61,876 nucleotides of DNA from Henriciella sp. (lineage in GTDB: Bacteria; Pseudomonadota; Alphaproteobacteria; Caulobacterales; Hyphomonadaceae). Position 1 is the stretch's first letter. Every line of letters starts with the position of its first letter. The notes beneath the pieces were generated by a model. That model saw nothing but the letters and a program-made list of their open reading frames with translations. It had not been told where the DNA came from and did not search any database. Made by a program: the position numbers and the translations under genes. Positions 1 through 7,640 of this stretch are shown piece after piece. Where the stretch lies: assembly GCA_002733705.1 (NCBI GenBank), contig NVWP01000035.1, positions 1 through 61,876 of the forward strand. The letters are read 5' to 3'.

Positions 1-59
1 GTTTCCAGGCCGGCTGCGGGAGGCTGCGAAATGTCGCGCAGTATGACGCTGCGTGAGGA

Positions 60-80
60 CTCGCCCCACAAGAGGGCGAG
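60..80. terminator. hairpin at left edge, possible terminator of an upstream gene
   Basis: Perfect 7-bp inverted repeat CTCGCCC/GGGCGAG around a 7-base loop, followed by a mildly AT-rich stretch without a clear T-run. It lies before the first gene, so it may end transcription from a gene outside the window. Confidence 0.35.
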
Positions 81-89
81 CCTTATAAA

Positions 90-105
90 TTGACGTGAAC
101 GTAAA
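90..105 (+). promoter_or_regulatory. LiuR-like (MerR family) operator candidate upstream of acyl-CoA dehydrogenase
   Basis: The bases TTGACGTGAACGTAAA form an imperfect dyad of two ACGT cores (TTGACGT, spacer GA, ACGTAAA). As I recall, MerR-family LiuR regulators of branched-chain amino-acid and fatty-acid catabolism in proteobacteria bind similar TTnACGT-type dyads. The site is about 40 bases before the start of an acyl-CoA dehydrogenase gene, which suits such control. No MerR gene is in the window, so the assignment is inference. Confidence 0.4.
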
Positions 106-145
106 CGACAACTTGTCGATACAGACACGAGGAAGGGAGAAATTC

Positions 146-1309
146 ATGCGAGACATACTGGGCGTGCCGCCGGCAAAATGGCGCCAGGATGAGGAGATCT
201 CGATCTTCTCCGATGCCGTGGGCCAGTTTTTCGAGCGCGAATGCAAGCCGCATGTCGAAGCGTGGCGCAAGCAGGGCTATGTCCCCCAAGAGATGTGGAA
301 GAAGGCCGGTGAGGCGGGTCTTCTCTGTGCGTCGATTCCAGAAGAATATGGCGGCGCAGGCGGGGATTTCCGCCATGAGGCCGTCATCATCGAGCAGCAG
401 CAATGGAAAGGCATCGACGGCTTTGGCATCACGCTGCACAACGCCATCATCGCCCCCTATATCGAAGCTTTCGGATCTGAAGAGCAGAAGAAGAAATGGC
501 TTCCGCGCCTTGCCTCCGGTGAGCTGATTGCCGCCATCGCCATGACCGAGCCGGGCACAGGCTCAGACCTTCAGGCGGTCAAGACGACAGCAAAGAAGGA
601 TGGCAATCACTACGTCATCAACGGCTCCAAGACCTTCATCTCCAATGGTCAGACGGCAAATCTGATCGTGACAGTCGCGAAGACCGATCCGAGCCTCGGC
701 GCGAAGGGGATTTCCCTGATCGTCGTGGAAACCGACGAAGTCGAAGGGTTTGAGCGCGGCCGGAACCTTGAGAAGATCGGCCAGAAGGCGGCCGACACCT
801 CAGAACTGTTCTTCAACGATGTGCGGGTGCCGACGTCCAACCTGCTCGGCGCCGAAGAAGGCCAGGGCTTTGTCCAGCTGATGACCAAGCTGCCGCAGGA
901 GCGCCATGTCATCGGCCTCCAGGGCGTCGGCATGATCGAGCGCGCCATTGCAGAAACGACCGCCTATGTAAAACAGCGCAAGGCGTTTGGCGGAACGATC
1001 TGGGATTTCCAGAACACCCAGTTCAAACTGGCCGAGTGCAAGACCGAAGCGACGGTCGCGAAAGTTTTCGCCGATCACTGCACCGAGCTTCTGCTGGAGA
1101 ACAAGCTCGATGCCGCCACGGCGTCCATGTCGAAATACTGGATCTCGGACCTGCAGTGCAAGATCATCGACGAATGCCTGCAGCTGCATGGCGGCTATGG
1201 CTATATGGACGAATACCCCATCGGCCAGATGTATGCCGATGCCCGCGTCCAGCGCATCTATGGCGGCGCGAACGAAGTCATGAAAATGCTGATCGCGAGG
1301 ACGATGTAG
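146..1309 (+). CDS. acyl-CoA dehydrogenase (long-chain/LCAD-like), FAD-dependent
   Basis: 387-residue flavoprotein of normal family length that would introduce the trans-2 double bond into acyl-CoA, the first step of beta-oxidation. Visible features are the N-terminal helical domain, the MTEPGTGSDL flavin/substrate-binding stretch and the C-terminal LHGGYGY...YGGANEVMK signature. The position used as catalytic Glu in MCAD-type enzymes is not Glu, whereas the LPQER motif carries Glu252, the position used in LCAD/IVD-type members. I chose ATG 146 because GAGGAAGGGAG lies just upstream; an upstream in-frame start at 95 lacks a ribosome site. First gene of a beta-oxidation operon with the thiolase and FadJ-like enzyme. 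Confidence 0.93.
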   Translation: MRDILGVPPAKWRQDEEISIFSDAVGQFFERECKPHVEAWRKQGYVPQEMWKKAGEAGLLCASIPEEYGGAGGDFRHEAVIIEQQQWKGIDGFGITLHNAIIAPYIEAFGSEEQKKKWLPRLASGELIAAIAMTEPGTGSDLQAVKTTAKKDGNHYVINGSKTFISNGQTANLIVTVAKTDPSLGAKGISLIVVETDEVEGFERGRNLEKIGQKAADTSELFFNDVRVPTSNLLGAEEGQGFVQLMTKLPQERHVIGLQGVGMIERAIAETTAYVKQRKAFGGTIWDFQNTQFKLAECKTEATVAKVFADHCTELLLENKLDAATASMSKYWISDLQCKIIDECLQLHGGYGYMDEYPIGQMYADARVQRIYGGANEVMKMLIARTM

Positions 1310-1313
1310 CCTC

Positions 1314-1496
1314 ATGATCCGCTGGCTCGGCATAGCATCTATCGTCCTCGGGATCATCTCGATCCTTCTGGGCACCTATGTCGAGTTTGCGCGCCCCGGT
1401 GCGGGTGTCAGTGGTTTTGCCCCGATTGCGCTTGGCTTTGGCTCGCTCGTGATCGGCCTGATCGTCCTTCGTCAACTTAAAAACATGAAATTCTGA
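1314..1496 (+). CDS. small two-helix membrane protein in the beta-oxidation operon
   Basis: 60-residue protein beginning 4 bases after the acyl-CoA dehydrogenase stop, with two strongly hydrophobic segments (about residues 4-22 and 33-52) joined by a short loop and ending in a basic tail (LKNMKF). I do not recognise a family. The tight spacing on both sides makes co-transcription with the fatty-acid genes likely. It may be a small inner-membrane protein; no catalytic residues can be seen. Confidence 0.7.
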   Translation: MIRWLGIASIVLGIISILLGTYVEFARPGAGVSGFAPIALGFGSLVIGLIVLRQLKNMKF

Positions 1497-1520
1497 GTAT
1501 CCTGAAAGGAGCTTTCACCC

Positions 1521-2726
1521 ATGACCGAAGCCTATATCTACGACGCCGTGCGCACCCCGCGCGGCAAGGGCAAGCAGAGCGGTTCGCTGCACGAGATCAC
1601 CTCGCTCTCGCTGGCGACGCAGGCCCTGCAGGCCGTGCGCGACCGCAATGAGCTCGACACATCTTATGTGGACGATGTCATTCTCGGCTGTGTGTCGCCG
1701 GTTGGCGAGCAGGGCGCCGATATCGCCCGCGTTGCCGCACTGAATGCAGACTATTCGCAGGAAACAGCTGGCGTTCAGGTCAACCGCTTCTGCGCCTCGG
1801 GCCTCGAGGCATGCAACATGGCAGCCGCCAAGGTCATGGTCGGTGAAGCCGATATGGCAATCGGTGGCGGTGTGGAAGCTATGTCCCGCGTCCCGATGGG
1901 CGCCGATGGTGGTGCCTGGTCAACGGATCCCCAGGTGGCCTTCAAGACGTATTTCGCGCCCCAAGGTGTGGGCGCCGACACGATCGCCACCAAATGGGGC
2001 TTCTCACGCGACGATGTCGACGCTTACGCCATCGAGTCCCAGAAGCGGGCTGCGCGCGCCTGGGAAGAAGGCCGCTTCAAGAAGTCCATCATCCCGGTCA
2101 AGGACCAGATGGGCGCCGTCATCCTCGACCATGACGAGCATATGCGTCCCGACACCACAATGCAGTCGCTCGCATCGCTAAACCCGTCCTTTGTCGGCAT
2201 GGGCGGCATGGGCTTCGACGAGGTGATCAAGCAGCGTTATCCGGAACTCGAATCCATCGACCATGTCCACCATGCCGGCAATTCTTCCGGTATCGTCGAT
2301 GGTGCGTCTGCTGTCCTCTTCGGCTCAAAGGAAGCTGGCGAGAAACTCGGGCTGAAGCCGCGTGCCCGCATCCGGTCGATGGCCTCTATCGGCTCAGAGC
2401 CCGGCATCATGCTGACAGGCCCGTCCTATGTGACCGAAAAGGCGCTGAAGAAAGCCGGTATGGAGGTCGGTGACATCGACATATACGAGCTGAACGAAGC
2501 CTTTGCGGCGGTCGTCCTGCGTATGATGCAGGCGCTCGATATTCCGCATGACAAGATGAATGTGAATGGCGGCGCGATTGCCATGGGCCACCCGCTGGGC
2601 GCAACCGGGGGCATGATCCTCGGCACCATGGTCGACGAGCTTGAGCGCGCCGACAAGGAAACCGCGCTGATCACGCTCTGTGTCGGTGCCGGTATGGGCA
2701 CAGCGACGATCATCGAACGGGTGTAG
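1521..2726 (+). CDS. fadA: acetyl-CoA C-acyltransferase (thiolase, FadA/FadI type)
   Basis: 401-residue thiolase that cleaves 3-ketoacyl-CoA with CoA in the last step of beta-oxidation, or condenses acetyl-CoA in reverse. The nucleophilic Cys91 is in [10 protein letters not shown], the NEAFA motif follows, His357 is in GHPLGATGG and the second active-site Cys387 is in CVGAGMG. Start ATG has AAAGGAG upstream. It sits between the dehydrogenase and the FadJ-like hydratase/dehydrogenase, so a degradative role is most likely. Length is normal for the family. Confidence 0.94.
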   Translation: MTEAYIYDAVRTPRGKGKQSGSLHEITSLSLATQALQAVRDRNELDTSYVDDVILGCVSPVGEQGADIARVAALNADYSQETAGVQVNRFCASGLEACNMAAAKVMVGEADMAIGGGVEAMSRVPMGADGGAWSTDPQVAFKTYFAPQGVGADTIATKWGFSRDDVDAYAIESQKRAARAWEEGRFKKSIIPVKDQMGAVILDHDEHMRPDTTMQSLASLNPSFVGMGGMGFDEVIKQRYPELESIDHVHHAGNSSGIVDGASAVLFGSKEAGEKLGLKPRARIRSMASIGSEPGIMLTGPSYVTEKALKKAGMEVGDIDIYELNEAFAAVVLRMMQALDIPHDKMNVNGGAIAMGHPLGATGGMILGTMVDELERADKETALITLCVGAGMGTATIIERV

Positions 2727-2730
2727 GACG

Positions 2731-2901
2731 GTGCGCAAGCCCTCTCGCGCCTTTCTGCCCCTCGGTATTGGCGTCGGTCTCGCGACCGGCGCCGCCCTGG
2801 GACAGGCAACAGGAAACTTTGCGACCGGGACCTCCATGGGCATCGCCCTTGGGGTCGTCTTCGGCCTCGCACTCGGAGCGCGCAGCGCGCCCGGAAACTA
2901 A
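2731..2901 (+). CDS. small glycine-rich membrane protein between thiolase and FadJ
   Basis: 56-residue reading frame with a GTG start 4 bases after the thiolase stop. It encodes two hydrophobic Gly/Ala-rich segments with GxxxG-like spacing (LPLGIGVGLATGAALGQATG and GTSMGIALGVVFGLALG), so a two-helix membrane hairpin is likely. No family recognised. An earlier in-frame start at 2680 would overlap the thiolase by about 47 bases, so GTG 2731 is preferred, although its ribosome site (AGGA) is very close. Probably co-transcribed with the fatty-acid genes. Confidence 0.6.
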   Translation: MRKPSRAFLPLGIGVGLATGAALGQATGNFATGTSMGIALGVVFGLALGARSAPGN

Positions 2902-2916
2902 CAGGACAAGAGCAAG

Positions 2917-5148
2917 ATGAATCTCGAGACATTCAAATTCGACATTGACGGCGATGGCATTGCGCATGCCGTTTTCGACGTACCGGGCCGGAGCATGAAC
3001 ACGCTGACCGGCAAGGCGGTGGCCGATATCGTTGCCATCGCCAAGGAAGTGGCCTCCAATGACAAGATCAAGGGGCTCGTCATTTCCTCCGGCAAACCGA
3101 GCGGTTTCTGCGCCGGGGCCGATCTTGGCGAAATGGGCAACCGCGCCGGTTCTTCCGACGACAGCGCCAAGAGCGAAGACGAGAAGCTGAAGGAGCGCTT
3201 CGAGCAGGGCTTTACCCTGAACAAGACGCTGCGCCAGCTTGAAACCTGTGGCAAGCCGGTGGCCTGTGCACTGAACGGTCTGGCACTTGGCGGCGGCCTC
3301 GAAGTTGTTCTGGCCTGCCATTACCGCGTCGCCGCGAACGACAATCCCAAACAGCAGTTCGGTCTGCCGGAAGCCAAGATCGGCCTCCTGCCAGGCGCAG
3401 GCGGCACGCAGCGCCTGCCGCGTCTCGTCGGTGTCCAGGCCGCACTTCCGCTGATCCTTCAGGGCACGAGCTTCGATGCCAAGAAGGCCCACGAGATGGG
3501 CGTCATTCAGGAGCTGGCCCCCGGCGCTGACGTCGTTGAGAAGGCGAAAGCCTGGGTGAAAGCCAATCCGGAGGCCAAGGCCCCGTGGGATGAGAAAGGC
3601 TTCAAGGTGCCGGGCGGCGTGCCTCACAAGAGCCCGGGTGCCGGTCAGGTCGCGACCATGTCCAACATGATGGTAGCGGCCAAGACCTATGGCAATTTCC
3701 CGGCCCAGAAGAACATTCTCTCCTGCGTCTACGAAGGCATTCAGGTGCCGATCGATGCCGGTCTTCGCATCGAGACGCGTTACTTCATCAACACCCAGTC
3801 GCGCCCGGAAGCCAAGGCGATGATCCGCTCGCTCTTCCTGTCGACGCAGGCCCTCTCCAAGGGCGGCAACCGTCCGGATGGCTATCCGAAGACAGAGTTC
3901 AAGAAGATCGCCGTGGTCGGCGCCGGCCTTATGGGCGCAGGCATTGCCTATGTTCAGGCCAAGGCCGGTATCCCGACGGTTCTGGTCGATGTGTCCAAGG
4001 AAAATGCCGAGAAGGGCAAGGACTATTCGCGCCGTCTCGTCGAGAAGGATGTCTCTCGCGGCAAGTCCACCCAGGAGAAGGGCGACAAGCTGCTCGATCT
4101 CATCACCACTACGGACAATTATGATGATGTGAAGGGCGCCGACCTCGTCATCGAGGCCGTGTTCGAGAATGAAGAGCTGAAAGCCAAGATCACCAAGCAG
4201 GCCGAAGCAGTGCTGGGCGAGGATGCCGTCTTCGGGTCCAACACCTCCACCCTCCCGATCACGGGCCTTGCCAAGGCATCAGACCGTCCGGAGAACTTCA
4301 TCGGCATCCACTTCTTCTCCCCGGTGGAGCGGATGGGCCTTGTCGAGATCATTTCCGGCGAGAAGACCACGGAAGCGACACTGGCCAAGGCGATCGACTA
4401 TGTCCTCGCCATCCGCAAGACGCCGATTGCTGTCAATGATAGCCGCGGCTTCTACACCTCGCGCTGCTTCGGCACCTATACACGCGAAGGTATGGAAATG
4501 CTGGCCGAAGGCATCAAGCCGGCGATCATCGAGAATGTCGGGCGCCAGTCAGGCATGCCGATGGGCCCGCTGGAAGTCTCTGACTCCGTCGGTCTGGACA
4601 CCGCTCTCAAGGTGACGCGCGCAACCGCAGAGGCCATGGGCGTCGACATACAGACCGATGACCGCACCCAGTTCCTGGCCTGGCTGGTCGAGGACAATGG
4701 CCGCGTTGGCCGCAAGGCGGGCAAGGGCTTCTACGACTATAATGAGAAGGGCAAGCCGGAACGCCTCTGGCCGGATCTCAACACCCGTATCGACGTCACG
4801 GTCGATGAGTGCCCGCCGGAACTCAAACAGCATTACATCAACCGCCTCCTGATCCGTCAGGCGATCGAGGTTGCCCGCTGCTTTGAGGAAGGCGTGATCA
4901 CCGACGCCCGCGACGGCGACATCGGCTCCATCCTGGCCTGGGGTTTTGCGCCCTATACGGGCGGCTGCTGCTCGTATGTGGACCTCATCTGGGGCATCAA
5001 GCCCTTTGTCGAGGAAGCCAAGAAGATGGAAGAAAAGTATGGCGAGCGTTTTGCCGTACCGCAGCTTCTCAAGGACATGGCCGAGAAGGGTGAAGGCTTC
5101 TATGACCGCTTCCCGCCGGGCGGCGTGAAGGCAAAGGAAGCCGCCTAA
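2917..5148 (+). CDS. fadJ: bifunctional enoyl-CoA hydratase / 3-hydroxyacyl-CoA dehydrogenase (FadJ/FadB-like)
   Basis: 743-residue multifunctional beta-oxidation enzyme that hydrates enoyl-CoA and oxidises the product to 3-ketoacyl-CoA for the preceding thiolase. The N-terminal crotonase domain shows ALGGGLEV and [14 protein letters not shown] (about residues 120-175). The NAD-binding Rossmann motif GAGLMGAG is near residue 335 and [14 protein letters not shown] near 465, followed by the paired C-terminal helical domains. ATG 2917 has AGGACAAGAG upstream. It ends the operon; a strong terminator follows 26 bases later. Confidence 0.95.
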   Translation: MNLETFKFDIDGDGIAHAVFDVPGRSMNTLTGKAVADIVAIAKEVASNDKIKGLVISSGKPSGFCAGADLGEMGNRAGSSDDSAKSEDEKLKERFEQGFTLNKTLRQLETCGKPVACALNGLALGGGLEVVLACHYRVAANDNPKQQFGLPEAKIGLLPGAGGTQRLPRLVGVQAALPLILQGTSFDAKKAHEMGVIQELAPGADVVEKAKAWVKANPEAKAPWDEKGFKVPGGVPHKSPGAGQVATMSNMMVAAKTYGNFPAQKNILSCVYEGIQVPIDAGLRIETRYFINTQSRPEAKAMIRSLFLSTQALSKGGNRPDGYPKTEFKKIAVVGAGLMGAGIAYVQAKAGIPTVLVDVSKENAEKGKDYSRRLVEKDVSRGKSTQEKGDKLLDLITTTDNYDDVKGADLVIEAVFENEELKAKITKQAEAVLGEDAVFGSNTSTLPITGLAKASDRPENFIGIHFFSPVERMGLVEIISGEKTTEATLAKAIDYVLAIRKTPIAVNDSRGFYTSRCFGTYTREGMEMLAEGIKPAIIENVGRQSGMPMGPLEVSDSVGLDTALKVTRATAEAMGVDIQTDDRTQFLAWLVEDNGRVGRKAGKGFYDYNEKGKPERLWPDLNTRIDVTVDECPPELKQHYINRLLIRQAIEVARCFEEGVITDARDGDIGSILAWGFAPYTGGCCSYVDLIWGIKPFVEEAKKMEEKYGERFAVPQLLKDMAEKGEGFYDRFPPGGVKAKEAA

Positions 5149-5173
5149 AAGTCCATAAGCACACCTGAATGAG

Positions 5174-5204
5174 AAAGGCCGGAGCCCGCGCTCCGGCCTT
5201 TTTT
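5174..5204 (+). terminator. Rho-independent terminator of the beta-oxidation operon
   Basis: Long GC-rich inverted repeat (AAAGGCCGGAGC and GCTCCGGCCTTT around a 4-base loop) followed by a T-run, directly after the fadJ-like stop codon. Confidence 0.9.
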
Positions 5205-5321
5205 ACTGCGATACCTATGCAGATTACTGCCAGACTGTTCGGAACTGAATTTTTACGCAGCCTATTCTGTGCCTATCAGGGGCGATCAAACTCGTCATCG
5301 ATCACTGCACAGGACTTTTGA

Positions 5322-5957
5322 ATGGCCAGACCCGCGGGCGTCAGAAATCAGGACTATGAAGACAAGCGGACCGCTCTCCTCGAGGCGATGCTTGCCTATG
5401 TCGAATGTGAACACGTGGTCCAGCCTTCGCTGCGGCAGCTCGCAATCGGCGCCGGCGTCTCCGATGTCAGTCTCCGCCATTATTTCGGCGACCGCCGCGG
5501 TGTTGTGATCGCCCTTTTCGATCACCTCAGAGACACGACCCGGGGGATAAGGGAGACGATGCGCCAGAGGGCGGAGACGGTGAGTGAGGCGATCTCGATC
5601 TATCTTTCACTGGCTAGCCGGGCGGGCAGCGACGAGTCCTATATCCGGCAACATGTCTTTGCCCTGCGTGAGGCCATGGCCGATGGCGAGGTCTATGCCC
5701 ACTACCAGGCCAGCGTTCTGGAGCCGGCGGCGGATGCGCTTGGCGAAGGGCTCGTGAAATCCAGCAACGGCGTGCTCTCCACTGAGGCTGCCCGGCAGGC
5801 CGCCTCCCATATCGTCTTCAATGCAATGTTCCTCGCCATGCAGCGCCTGATTGACCCTGAAAAGACCAGCGTCGCGGACATGACCGGGCAGCTCAAACGA
5901 TTTACCCGGTGGATAACGTTCGGACTGGAGGCGGATATCGCCGCCCTGAAAGCCTAG
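5322..5957 (+). CDS. TetR/AcrR family transcriptional regulator
   Basis: 211-residue DNA-binding protein. The N-terminal HTH reads RQLAIGAGVSDVSLRHYFGDRRG (about residues 40-62), with the typical helix 3 and the YF-D/K turn; the rest is an all-alpha ligand and dimerisation domain. AGGA precedes ATG 5322 by 8 bases. It sits just downstream of the beta-oxidation operon, past that operon's terminator, so a fatty-acyl-CoA effector is a reasonable but unproven guess. No clear palindromic operator was seen in the 117 bases between terminator and start. Confidence 0.88.
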   Translation: MARPAGVRNQDYEDKRTALLEAMLAYVECEHVVQPSLRQLAIGAGVSDVSLRHYFGDRRGVVIALFDHLRDTTRGIRETMRQRAETVSEAISIYLSLASRAGSDESYIRQHVFALREAMADGEVYAHYQASVLEPAADALGEGLVKSSNGVLSTEAARQAASHIVFNAMFLAMQRLIDPEKTSVADMTGQLKRFTRWITFGLEADIAALKA

Positions 5958-5963
5958 GCACAT

Positions 5964-5996
5964 AAAAAAAGGCCGCAGCATCTCTGCTGCGGCCTT
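5964..5996. terminator. bidirectional terminator between tetR and the OmpA-like gene
   Basis: Perfect 10-bp stem GGCCGCAGCA/TGCTGCGGCC with a TCTC loop. It is preceded by A7, so the minus-strand transcript ends in T7, and followed on the plus strand by a T-rich stretch. It lies between the convergent ends of the TetR gene and the lipoprotein gene and can serve both. Confidence 0.88.
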
Positions 5997-6024
5997 CTCT
6001 ATTTTCGCCTTAAGCCGGTCGAAC

Positions 6025-6669
6025 CTAGCTGGTCGTCACCGGCGTCAGCAGAACTTCAACGCGGCGGTTTGCGGCGCGGCCTGCCTGCGTTTCGTTGCTG
6101 GCGATCGGCTGTGTCTCACCACGGCCATAGGCGGAGATGCGGACAGCCTCAACGCCGCGGCTCACAAAGTAGTTTGCGACCGTGTTTGCGCGCTGTTCGG
6201 ACAGGCGCATGTTGTAATCGTCAGGGCCGTCGGCACTGGCATGGCCGACAACATCGACGCGGGTGGACGGGTATTCCTGGAGAACGCCGGCAATCTCATT
6301 CAGCGGACCATAGGCGCTGCCCTGAAGTTCCGCGCTGTTCACAGCGAAATTGACGCTGGAATTGGACGGCATTGTGAGGGCGATCTGGTCACCCTGGCGC
6401 TCCACCTGGATCTGCGAATTGGCCGTGCGCTCACGCAGGGCACGTTCCTGACGGTCCATATAGGTACCGACAGCGCCGCCAGCCAGCGCGCCCACGGCTG
6501 CGCCAATTGCTGCGTTACGGCCGTCATCGCCACCTGCGAGCGTGCCCAGGGCTGCGCCAGCCAGCGCACCGCCACCTGCACCATAAGCCTGGTTCTGCGA
6601 GAGGCCGGTGCCTTCACAGGCCGTAAGAACGAATGCAGCTGCTGCTGCGCCAATCATCATCTTGTTCAT
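6025..6669 (-). CDS. OmpA-family outer-membrane lipoprotein with glycine zipper (YiaD-like)
   Basis: 214 residues. A lipoprotein signal peptide ends in LTAC (Cys18 the likely lipidation site). A glycine-zipper segment follows (GGGALAGAALGTLAGG, GAAVGALAGGAVG). The C-terminal OmpA-like peptidoglycan-binding domain (about residues 100-214) includes VDVVGHASADG, LSEQRANTVANYF and the RRVEV end. It probably tethers the outer membrane to peptidoglycan. A GGAAC-N16-CGTT promoter lies about 60 bases upstream, indicating control by an EcfG-type general-stress sigma factor. Length is normal for the YiaD group. Confidence 0.9.
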   Translation of the reverse strand: MNKMMIGAAAAAFVLTACEGTGLSQNQAYGAGGGALAGAALGTLAGGDDGRNAAIGAAVGALAGGAVGTYMDRQERALRERTANSQIQVERQGDQIALTMPSNSSVNFAVNSAELQGSAYGPLNEIAGVLQEYPSTRVDVVGHASADGPDDYNMRLSEQRANTVANYFVSRGVEAVRISAYGRGETQPIASNETQAGRAANRRVEVLLTPVTTS

Positions 6670-6727
6670 CGAAGTGTCTCCTCATGAGAAAATACCCCCA
6701 ACCCAACGATGGAGGCCTTTGGTCTGG

Positions 6728-6752
6728 AACGCTGGCTTTATTGCTTGGTTCC
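6728..6752 (-). promoter_or_regulatory. EcfG-type (general stress response) promoter of the OmpA-like lipoprotein gene
   Basis: Read on the minus strand the sequence is GGAAC, 16 bases, CGTT, an exact match to the -35/-10 consensus of alphaproteobacterial EcfG sigma factors. The predicted start is near 6720, giving a leader of about 50 bases before ATG 6669. The motif comes from the known EcfG consensus; activity is inferred. Confidence 0.7.
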
Positions 6753-6760
6753 AATACCAC

Positions 6761-6790
6761 TTGATGACATTAGCTTATTTTTCTGAATAC
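6761..6790 (+). promoter_or_regulatory. putative sigma70-like promoter giving a leaderless SRAP mRNA
   Basis: TTGATG at 6761-6766 is followed after 17-18 bases by a TGAATA/GAATAC -10-like element that ends only about 9 bases before ATG 6799. No Shine-Dalgarno is visible between the -10 and the ATG, so transcription may begin at or next to the start codon. Weak -10; inference. Confidence 0.35.
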
Positions 6791-6798
6791 TAGACAAC

Positions 6799-7470
6799 AT
6801 GTGCGGACGTTACTTCAGGCATGGCGTCAGCTGGTCCGATTATCAGGCCTGGCTCAATCTCGTGCCGCCGGATGAGACCGATCCGCCCGAAGCCACGTAC
6901 AATGCCGCACCCGGCTCCTATCAGCCCATATTAAGGCGGGCACATGCCGGTCATGTCGAGCTGGCACCCGCCCTCTGGGGGCTCGTGCCCTCCTGGTGGA
7001 AGAAGCCGCTGAGTGAGAAATCCTTTTCAAGCTTCAGCGCGAAATCGGAAACTGCGGCGCAAAAGCCGGTCTTCCGGGGCGCCTACCGCCATCATCGATG
7101 CCTTATACCGGTCAGCGGCTATTATGACTGGACGGGACGGCCAGGCGCCAGAACGCCCTTTGCCATCGGCCTGCGTAACCGGCGTCATTTCTGTCTGGCG
7201 GGTCTATATGATGTGGCCCTTATAGAAGGGTCTGAGCTGCACAGTTTCGCCGTACTGACCACTGAAGCGAATGATGCCGTCGCCGGAATAGGCCCGCGCA
7301 TGCCCGTCATCCTGCGCCAGAGCGACTTCGCCCGCTGGCTGGATCCGTTCGAGGACCGTGTCGGCGACCTGCTGGCCCCATTCGGGTCTGAGGAGATGGA
7401 CATAAGGCCGGCGCATCCCGATGTTGGCAATGTGCGAAACGATCATTCCGGTTTGATTCAGGAACAATAG
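6799..7470 (+). CDS. SRAP (HMCES/YedK-like) domain protein with altered active site
   Basis: 223-residue protein of the SOS-response-associated peptidase family, whose members cross-link through Cys2 to abasic sites in single-stranded DNA. MCGRYF at the N-terminus keeps Cys2. Three other family positions differ. The usual INARSE segment is FSAKSE here (Asn to Ser), GFYEW is GYYDW (Glu to Asp), and the HDRMP motif before VIL is GPRMP (His to Gly). Fold landmarks (RCLIPVSGYYDW, FCLAGLYD, FAVLTTEAN) are intact. It may be a divergent or non-catalytic paralog. Start is certain because Cys must be residue 2. Confidence 0.88.
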   Translation: MCGRYFRHGVSWSDYQAWLNLVPPDETDPPEATYNAAPGSYQPILRRAHAGHVELAPALWGLVPSWWKKPLSEKSFSSFSAKSETAAQKPVFRGAYRHHRCLIPVSGYYDWTGRPGARTPFAIGLRNRRHFCLAGLYDVALIEGSELHSFAVLTTEANDAVAGIGPRMPVILRQSDFARWLDPFEDRVGDLLAPFGSEEMDIRPAHPDVGNVRNDHSGLIQEQ

Positions 7471-7485
7471 GCGGCTAGAACCGTC
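7461..7485 (+). promoter_or_regulatory. EcfG-like promoter candidate (one mismatch)
   Basis: GGAAC, 16 bases, CGTC: one mismatch from GGAAC-N16-CGTT. It overlaps the end of the SRAP gene and would start transcription about 35 bases before a 19-codon hydrophobic ORF at 7527. Weak evidence on its own. Confidence 0.28.
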
Positions 7486-7526
7486 AGTGTGACAGTTTCT
7501 TAAAGCTTTCCGGACAGAAAAATAAC

Positions 7527-7586
7527 ATGCGCACGATCTATTTTATCTTTGTCACACTGCTCGCCGTTGCTGCGGTCGCTGCCTGA
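7527..7586 (+). CDS. possible 19-residue hydrophobic microprotein
   Basis: ATG frame encoding a peptide with a short basic N-terminus and a continuous hydrophobic core (MRTIYFIFVTLLAVAAVAA). It resembles a signal peptide or single transmembrane helix. It occupies an otherwise empty 170-base gap. Only a weak, distant GGA is visible as a ribosome site. A weak hairpin (CTGCGCC/GGCGCAG, 7618-7638) follows. May be spurious. Confidence 0.33.
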   Translation: MRTIYFIFVTLLAVAAVAA

Positions 7587-7640
7587 GGCAGACCGCTTCC
7601 ACGACCTGAACAGATCACTGCGCCTGCAAATGGCGCAGGT

